From NCBI GenBank assembly GCA_026391255.1, contig JAPLDU010000052.1, forward strand, positions 1 through 48,395: a stretch of DNA of 48,395 nucleotides. Direction: 5' to 3'. This DNA is from Bacteroidia bacterium (GTDB taxonomy: Bacteria > Bacteroidota > Bacteroidia > Bacteroidales > JAPLDU01). The position numbers were made by a program, and so were the translations under genes. Under the pieces are notes generated by a model. The model worked only from the letters and a program-made list of their open reading frames with translations. It searched no databases and was not told the DNA's origin. Numbering within the stretch: position 1 is the first letter of the stretch; the number at the start of each line of letters is the position of its first letter. Below are positions 44,101 through 48,395 of the stretch, one piece after another.

Positions 44101-47100
44101 GGCACCATTGCATATCCAGTTGAAATTATACGGAGCAGTACCTCCGACTACAGCAATATTTATTGCCCCGTTACAATCACCGTGACAATTTGCATTTAAT
44201 ATACTACCAAAAGAAGCAGTAACCGGTTGAGGTTCATTAATATAATAACATAAGGTAGTGTCACAGCTTGCAGCATCAGTAATTGATATGCAATAATAAC
44301 CCGGAGGCAGGCTGGTATATGGAGAAGACAGGATATTGCCTGATGAATCAATGCATGTAATAGTATATGGAGGTACACCGCCTGCCACATTCAGACTGAT
44401 AGAACCGGTCGGAGCCCCATCTACTGAATTACATTGGCAGTCATTTATTACAGCACTGATTACTATTGGCAGATGTTCAGGAACAACACAGGTATCAACT
44501 TTCCAGCAACCATGTGCATCCGTGACAGTAGCAAAATATACACCTCCTCCAAGATTACTGGTGCAGGGTAATGTATCAACAATAGAATTTGACCAGACAT
44601 ATGAATAGGGCAGTGTTTCTCCGGAAGCACCAACACATGCTGTCCCGCCAAGATTTGTATAACATGAACCTGCTAATGTTGTTGTGCAATGAAGGTTAAA
44701 TGCAGTTGGTACATTAATAAAGAAAGTTGCCGTATTTTTGCACCCCGAAACATCCGTCACACTTACAGAGTATGTACCACAATGGTCGTTAATATCTGAA
44801 TCTGTAGTACCATTTGACCAAAAATATGCATAAGGTGAATTTTCTCCGGTAACCGAAGTAATAATACTTCCGTCATTGGTTAAGTTTACAGGATTGTCAG
44901 CAGAATTACAGGTACAATTTGTAATTGAACCGGAAATATTTAAGGGCGATGGAGAAGAAATATTGTAATCATCAGTATTCGAACATCCGTGTGAATCGCT
45001 GACAGAAACAGAATAATTACCGGGCAGAAGATTATTTATATGATTTAACCCCGGACATGGCGTCGGTGACCAGCAATATGAATAAGACGGGGTCTCGCCA
45101 GTCACGGTCAAAGTGATTGAACCTCCCTGATAACCAATATCCTGGTGATTACAATGTGTATTAATAACTGATGATGAAATATTTAGAGCAAGAGGTTGGG
45201 TAATCTGAGTGCAATTCGGAGGTAATGGTGTTGAATCAAGAGATGAACATCCGTTAGAATCAGTGATGGTAACACAATAGATGCCGATTTTCAGACCGGT
45301 AATATTTATCGTATTAGAGAAACCGGTTCCTGAAGTATAAGGTAGTCCGTTTTTAGTCCATAAATAATCGTAAGGAGCTGATCCACTGCTAATGCTTAAA
45401 GTAATAGTTCCGTCAAAATGTGAACCGTTGTCAGCCGGGTTACATGTACAATTGGTTGATGTAATAGAATAAATCACTGGCTGGATTGGAGGCAGGTCTA
45501 TACATAATGAATCAACGCAATTGTTAGCATCTATTACGGTTACACAATAAGTTCCTGATAATAAATTGCAGATATCAGCATCTGTCATTCCATTGCTCCA
45601 ATGGTATGTATAATCCGGGAGACCTCCTGTTACTGTCAAATTTATACAGTATTCACAATTTATTATTGAAATGCTCTTAGATATTGAAATACAGGGTGGT
45701 TCATCAAGATATAAATGTAAAACCATAGGTGGTACAGGGCATCCTGTTGCATCGGTTATGGTGACAGAATATAAACCAGATAACAAATTGGATATGCAAT
45801 GTATCCCGGCATCAACAAACGGATGAATCGAATGATCAGGATACTGCCAGACAAATTGGTAAACCGGGTTACCACCTGAAACATTCAGGCATATCTTTCC
45901 GCTGGCATCACCGCAGCATATCGGTTTATACAGATGTGAAATTACCATTATTTCAGGCGGTGTGACCAGGCTATCACAATTTGCATCGGGGAAATAACAG
46001 GAATTGCTGTCAGTGATTGTTACACAATAATTTCCAGCTCCGATGCCGGTCAAATTCTGACTGGTTGAACCATTAGTCCACAAATATTGATATGGACCAG
46101 TTCCTCCTGTGGGAGTAATATCGATTTCTCCATTATTCCCAGGTGTATAACAGCTTGGATTTGAAACTATTTCGTTAACAGTTAAAGGAGCAGGCTGACC
46201 TACAGTGAAGTTTCCAAAATATGAACAATTATTAACGTCGGTTATTGAAACGTAATACAAACCGGAATGAAGTCCGGAAATATCCTGTGTATAATATATA
46301 GGATTCATTCCTGAATCGAACCAAAAGAAAGAATAATCAGGAGGTGTTGTTCCTCCCGAAACAGTAATATTTATTTGACCATCCTGGCTATCCGGGCAGG
46401 TGCAATCACCAATATGAGCGGTTACAGAAATTGAATTTGATTGTGAAATTACATAATATCCTGAAATTTGGCATTCATTGCAATCGGTCACTGTAACAAT
46501 GTAATTTCCCGTGCACAGGCCCGTCATTAGATTTGTCGTGGATCCATCAGACCAGAGATACTGATAACCCTGTTGACAAGTTGAATCACCACCTGTCACT
46601 GTTAATAAAATAGTACCGTCACATATAGAACACGAAGTATTGGAAATATTGCTGTTAATATTTATCTGGGCGGGTTGGGACACAGTATATACCGCAGATT
46701 CAACGCAATTGTTAGCATCAGTAACAGTCAGAAAATAAATTCCGGCTGTAAGACCAGAGATATCTTCCGTTGTTTCAGAGTTTGACCAATTAAAATAATA
46801 AGGTACCACCCCACCGGAAACGGTAATGTCTATGTTGCCTGTTTTATTACCGAAACAGGGAAGTACATTTGTTATGGTATCAGATATGCTGATTCTGACT
46901 GGTTCAAAAACATCAAAGTTATCGGATATTATACATCCGTTGGCATCCGTCATAGTAACTGTGTAATTGCCTCCGTTTAAACTGTTAATATCTTCTGCAG
47001 ATGATCCGTTCGACCATATGAAAACATATGGCATGACTCCACCACCGGGTGTAATATTAATTGAACCATTGGTGCTTCCCCAACAGGTAACAGGTGTGAC

Positions 47101-48395
47101 ATTTCCACTCAAGGTAAGCGTATCTGGTTGTGATATATTATAGCAGGCAGTTATTGTACAATTATTTGAATCAATAACCGTAACACAATATAAACCTGCG
47201 CAAAGTGTACTAATATCCTCATGAGTCGCTGAATTTGACCAGTAATATGAATATGGCAGGGTTCCACCTGTTATGCTTATGTCAATTGAACCATCACAAT
47301 TGCCGTTACAACGGGAGTTGGTCGTCACCCCATTTATAGTTAACTGGTACGGTTCATCAATTATATAATATCCTGTTGCTTCACAACCATTTACATCGGT
47401 GACTATCACTGAATAAACACCTGCAGTAAGATCTGAAATATTATCTGTAATTTCACCATTTGACCATACATAGGAATATGGCGATATTCCTCCTGTTACA
47501 AAAAGGTTAATACTTCCATTATTGTTACCGAAACAGGGAAATACATTTGCAATGGATGCAGATAAGCCGATGCTGTCTGGCTCAAAAACATTATAGGTTG
47601 CTGTTATGATACAACCATTGGCATCCGTCATTGTAACTGTGTAATTACCTCCGTTTAAACTGTTAATATCTTCAGTTGTCGATCCGTTCGACCATAGGAA
47701 AACATACGGTTTGACTCCACCACCGGGTGTAATATTAATTGAACCATTGGTGCTTCCCCAACAGGTAACGGGTGTGACAATTCCACTCAAGGTTAGTGTA
47801 TCTGGTTGTGATATATTATAGCAGTCAGTTATTCTACAATTATTTGAATCAATAACCGTAACACAATATAAGCCTGCGCAAAGTGTACTAATATCCTCAT
47901 GAGTCGCTGAATTTGACCAGTAATATGAATATGGCAGGGCTCCACCTGTTATGCTTATATTAATTGAACCATCACAATTGCCGTTACAACGGGGGTTGGT
48001 CGTCACCCCATTTATAGTTAACTGGTACGGTTCATCAATTATATAATATCCTGTTGCTTCACAACCATTTACATCGGTGATTATCACTGAATAAACACCT
48101 GCAGTAAGATCTATAATATTATCTGTAATTTCACCATTTGACCATACATAAGAATATGGCGATATTCCTCCTGTTACAAAAAGGTTAATACTTCCATTAT
48201 TGTCACCGAAACAGGGAAATACATTTGCAATGGATGCGGATAAGCCGATGCTGTCTGGCTCAAAAACATAATAGGTTGCTGTTATGATACAACCATTAGC
48301 ATCCGTCATGGTAACTATGTAATTACCTCCGTTTAAACTGTTAATATCTTCAGTTGTCGATCCGTTCGACCATAGGAAAACATACGGTTTGACTC
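41149..48395 (-). CDS. Giant SprB-repeat adhesin with CHU_C sorting domain, N-terminus beyond the window
   Basis: About 2414 codons are visible; the frame runs off the right edge. From the edge: about 20 SprB-like modules of about 70-80 residues (pattern GSINIT..GG..PY.Y.WSNG....I..L..G.Y.V.VTD.NGC), then about 900 residues of Ig/PKD-like strands rich in paired Cys. The last 90 residues (CPCYVDIPNSFSPNGDNIND to GNITLIK) form a gliding-motility-associated CHU_C (type B T9SS) sorting domain. SprB of Flavobacterium is a motile cell-surface adhesin; a role in adhesion, gliding or matrix is inferred. The first modules form a 678-bp higher-order repeat. porP/sprF follows directly. Confidence 0.93.
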   Translation of the reverse strand, partial: VKPYVFLWSNGSTTEDINSLNGGNYIVTMTDANGCIITATYYVFEPDSIGLSASIANVFPCFGDNNGSINLFVTGGISPYSYVWSNGEITDNIIDLTAGVYSVIITDVNGCEATGYYIIDEPYQLTINGVTTNPRCNGNCDGSINISITGGALPYSYYWSNSATHEDISTLCAGLYCVTVIDSNNCRITDCYNISQPDTLTLSGIVTPVTCWGSTNGSINITPGGGVKPYVFLWSNGSTTEDINSLNGGNYTVTMTDANGCIITATYNVFEPDSIGLSASIANVFPCFGNNNGSINLFVTGGISPYSYVWSNGEITDNISDLTAGVYSVIVTDVNGCEATGYYIIDEPYQLTINGVTTNSRCNGNCDGSIDISITGGTLPYSYYWSNSATHEDISTLCAGLYCVTVIDSNNCTITACYNISQPDTLTLSGNVTPVTCWGSTNGSINITPGGGVMPYVFIWSNGSSAEDINSLNGGNYTVTMTDANGCIISDNFDVFEPVRISISDTITNVLPCFGNKTGNIDITVSGGVVPYYFNWSNSETTEDISGLTAGIYFLTVTDANNCVESAVYTVSQPAQININSNISNTSCSICDGTILLTVTGGDSTCQQGYQYLWSDGSTTNLMTGLCTGNYIVTVTDCNECQISGYYVISQSNSISVTAHIGDCTCPDSQDGQINITVSGGTTPPDYSFFWFDSGMNPIYYTQDISGLHSGLYYVSITDVNNCSYFGNFTVGQPAPLTVNEIVSNPSCYTPGNNGEIDITPTGGTGPYQYLWTNGSTSQNLTGIGAGNYCVTITDSNSCYFPDANCDSLVTPPEIMVISHLYKPICCGDASGKICLNVSGGNPVYQFVWQYPDHSIHPFVDAGIHCISNLLSGLYSVTITDATGCPVPPMVLHLYLDEPPCISISKSISIINCEYCINLTVTGGLPDYTYHWSNGMTDADICNLLSGTYCVTVIDANNCVDSLCIDLPPIQPVIYSITSTNCTCNPADNGSHFDGTITLSISSGSAPYDYLWTKNGLPYTSGTGFSNTINITGLKIGIYCVTITDSNGCSSLDSTPLPPNCTQITQPLALNISSSVINTHCNHQDIGYQGGSITLTVTGETPSYSYCWSPTPCPGLNHINNLLPGNYSVSVSDSHGCSNTDDYNISSPSPLNISGSITNCTCNSADNPVNLTNDGSIITSVTGENSPYAYFWSNGTTDSDINDHCGTYSVSVTDVSGCKNTATFFINVPTAFNLHCTTTLAGSCYTNLGGTACVGASGETLPYSYVWSNSIVDTLPCTSNLGGGVYFATVTDAHGCWKVDTCVVPEHLPIVISAVINDCQCNSVDGAPTGSISLNVAGGVPPYTITCIDSSGNILSSPYTSLPPGYYCISITDAASCDTTLCYYINEPQPVTASFGSILNANCHGDCNGAINIAVVGGTAPYNFNWICNGACLCPFNATVGDLIGIGAGIYSVNVHDLNNCPQTGYPQIILTDTIKEPTQITISSTHNDCSNSGCCDGSINLNITGGIPPYLIQWTNNFNPAFISNLQNISCLCPGTYYYSVSFTGLQGILCNVTDSIIITVPNDSININCGTAYCASDLSENMITVHFPVSYIGKTVDLFLQGNNITPSGGPILTMNVPNYVVPNPPVYTFSPGAPYWVPYVINTLEYSVSVSFSGADPACNACTLSDTCDLNIYPVPAVTINDPQVEICCDSLSVYPGVPATVIGAPGTVYTVNYTVSQASPPSSLTTTYSDTINTVNSYEMVFLPLPPLVNCNSTICPTSIYTLTINSIEISFGSVVSCPGNPLFNTCNIVIVPNPEAILDSITTLPPSPVPGTTCEDDTIILHLTFNGVPPFYLLYSDGILPDPDFACFDISTGLPGCNPLTQIGTTCTYTGNIEYFPTANSTVIFPHVYIFSLYSVGDSNEPQAGCNGSVSGMRPMIVYPVPDAHIEDDSLDICGLPTVVFIPVELTGSPPFYITPGIENPIGGTITPQPVLGPVFQNPYEMPVQNPLPANTSGYFEVVLLHIMDSTPASCDVGITDSIKVHIIDQQTILATDITTDTICEGQEEASVCINLPGTGPWTVFYTQNNNVQSVTLSCITMPCCFTVNPSLGLILITGFITNGCVDTIPLNIPLNFHPVTVPTASLIIAPGEKNPICISDSIMLVLDLTGVANWNVSIDDGLGDPSIILSGITTSPKIFKVSPSSTTAYSIITVSDSNTKQCPFNISSSALVKVDPTPDAFFCCSDTSVCPCIIPNVCISMIGSPPFNVTLGDGVNDITENFATHTVRYLLEKIPPYCVAPYPVSTVYSLMSVTDAAGCTRALTGTTTITVDDRLAECPCYVDIPNSFSPNGDNINDFLFAEHSDNIIFLDFRVYNVWGDCIYETNDISFTWNGSKGGTDEVLDVQVFYYYLSAICGSGQRIFKKGNITLIK
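46893..48395 (-). repeat. 678-bp higher-order repeat inside the adhesin gene
   Basis: 46893-47570 and 47571-48248 are near-identical and a third copy begins at 48249 and leaves the window. Each copy encodes three different SprB modules (226 residues). Offset checked from the GCTGTCTGGCTCAAAAACA word at 47572 and 48250 and its relative at 46894. Copies 2 and 3 are closest. Confidence 0.88.

Overview
The window comes from a member of the Bacteroidota, probably an uncultured Bacteroidales-like or environmental lineage. Evidence seen here: a type IX secretion partner protein (PorP/SprF) beside a giant SprB-repeat protein ending in a gliding-motility (CHU_C) sorting domain; a FISUMP-domain protein; promoters of the Bacteroidota type (TTTG, about 19-20 nt, TAnnTTTG); the acpP-fabF-rnc and rpsF-rpsR-rplI clusters; and two 23S-rRNA-intervening-sequence (S23) four-helix-bundle genes. 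Most genes are ordinary chromosomal housekeeping genes. The gaps between them are AT-rich and crowded with repeats.

Layout. 1-510: 3' end of a FISUMP surface protein. 511-1383: repeat-rich gap with the remnant of a DUF4160 gene. 1384-2508: ribosomal proteins S6, S18 and L9. 2757-5822: RidA deaminase, sodium/solute symporter, FieF-like metal exporter. 6174-7568: phosphoglucosamine mutase. 8042-9342: possible leaderless small ORF and an RluB-type pseudouridine synthase with an Asn/Arg/Gly-rich repeat tail. 9565-10533: broken second metal exporter. 10934-13494: NatA/NatB-like ABC exporter pair. 13819-14985: sigma-54 activator response regulator. 15132-18365: 1077-residue fused iron-sulfur/flavin dehydrogenase. 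18358-20620: acpP-fabF-rnc on the minus strand. 20965-22827: purN and thiL. 22891-23241: S23 gene. 23306-25873: AsmA-like protein. 26490-27644: histidine kinase. 27792-30721: outer-membrane barrel protein, purine nucleoside phosphorylase and lpxK on the minus strand. 31178-33602: TPR protein and ruvC. 34126-37140: RND efflux permease. 37208-37558: second S23 gene. 37636-39597: uvrB. 39989-48395: PorP/SprF and the giant adhesin, cut by the right edge.

The strongest unusual signal is the repeat ecology between genes. Arms built from TTTGAAAATTTGAAGATTTG units occur as inverted pairs, mostly starting within a few bases of a stop codon. Two pairs enclose an S23 gene exactly, which looks like a small mobile or domesticated cassette; three other pairs are gene-less. 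A second family (600-830 and 26159-26390) has terminal inverted repeats and a cloverleaf-like set of hairpins with a compensatory base change between the copies. Further dispersed families (about 220 bp x2, 145-176 bp x2, 95 bp x3, 100-140 bp x2), several single palindromic elements, a 15-bp micro-palindrome in six places, and word-like tandem arrays fill nearly every gap. No tRNA, rRNA, CRISPR array, prophage or intact transposase is visible.

All identifications rest on reading motifs and recalled family knowledge; no database search was run.
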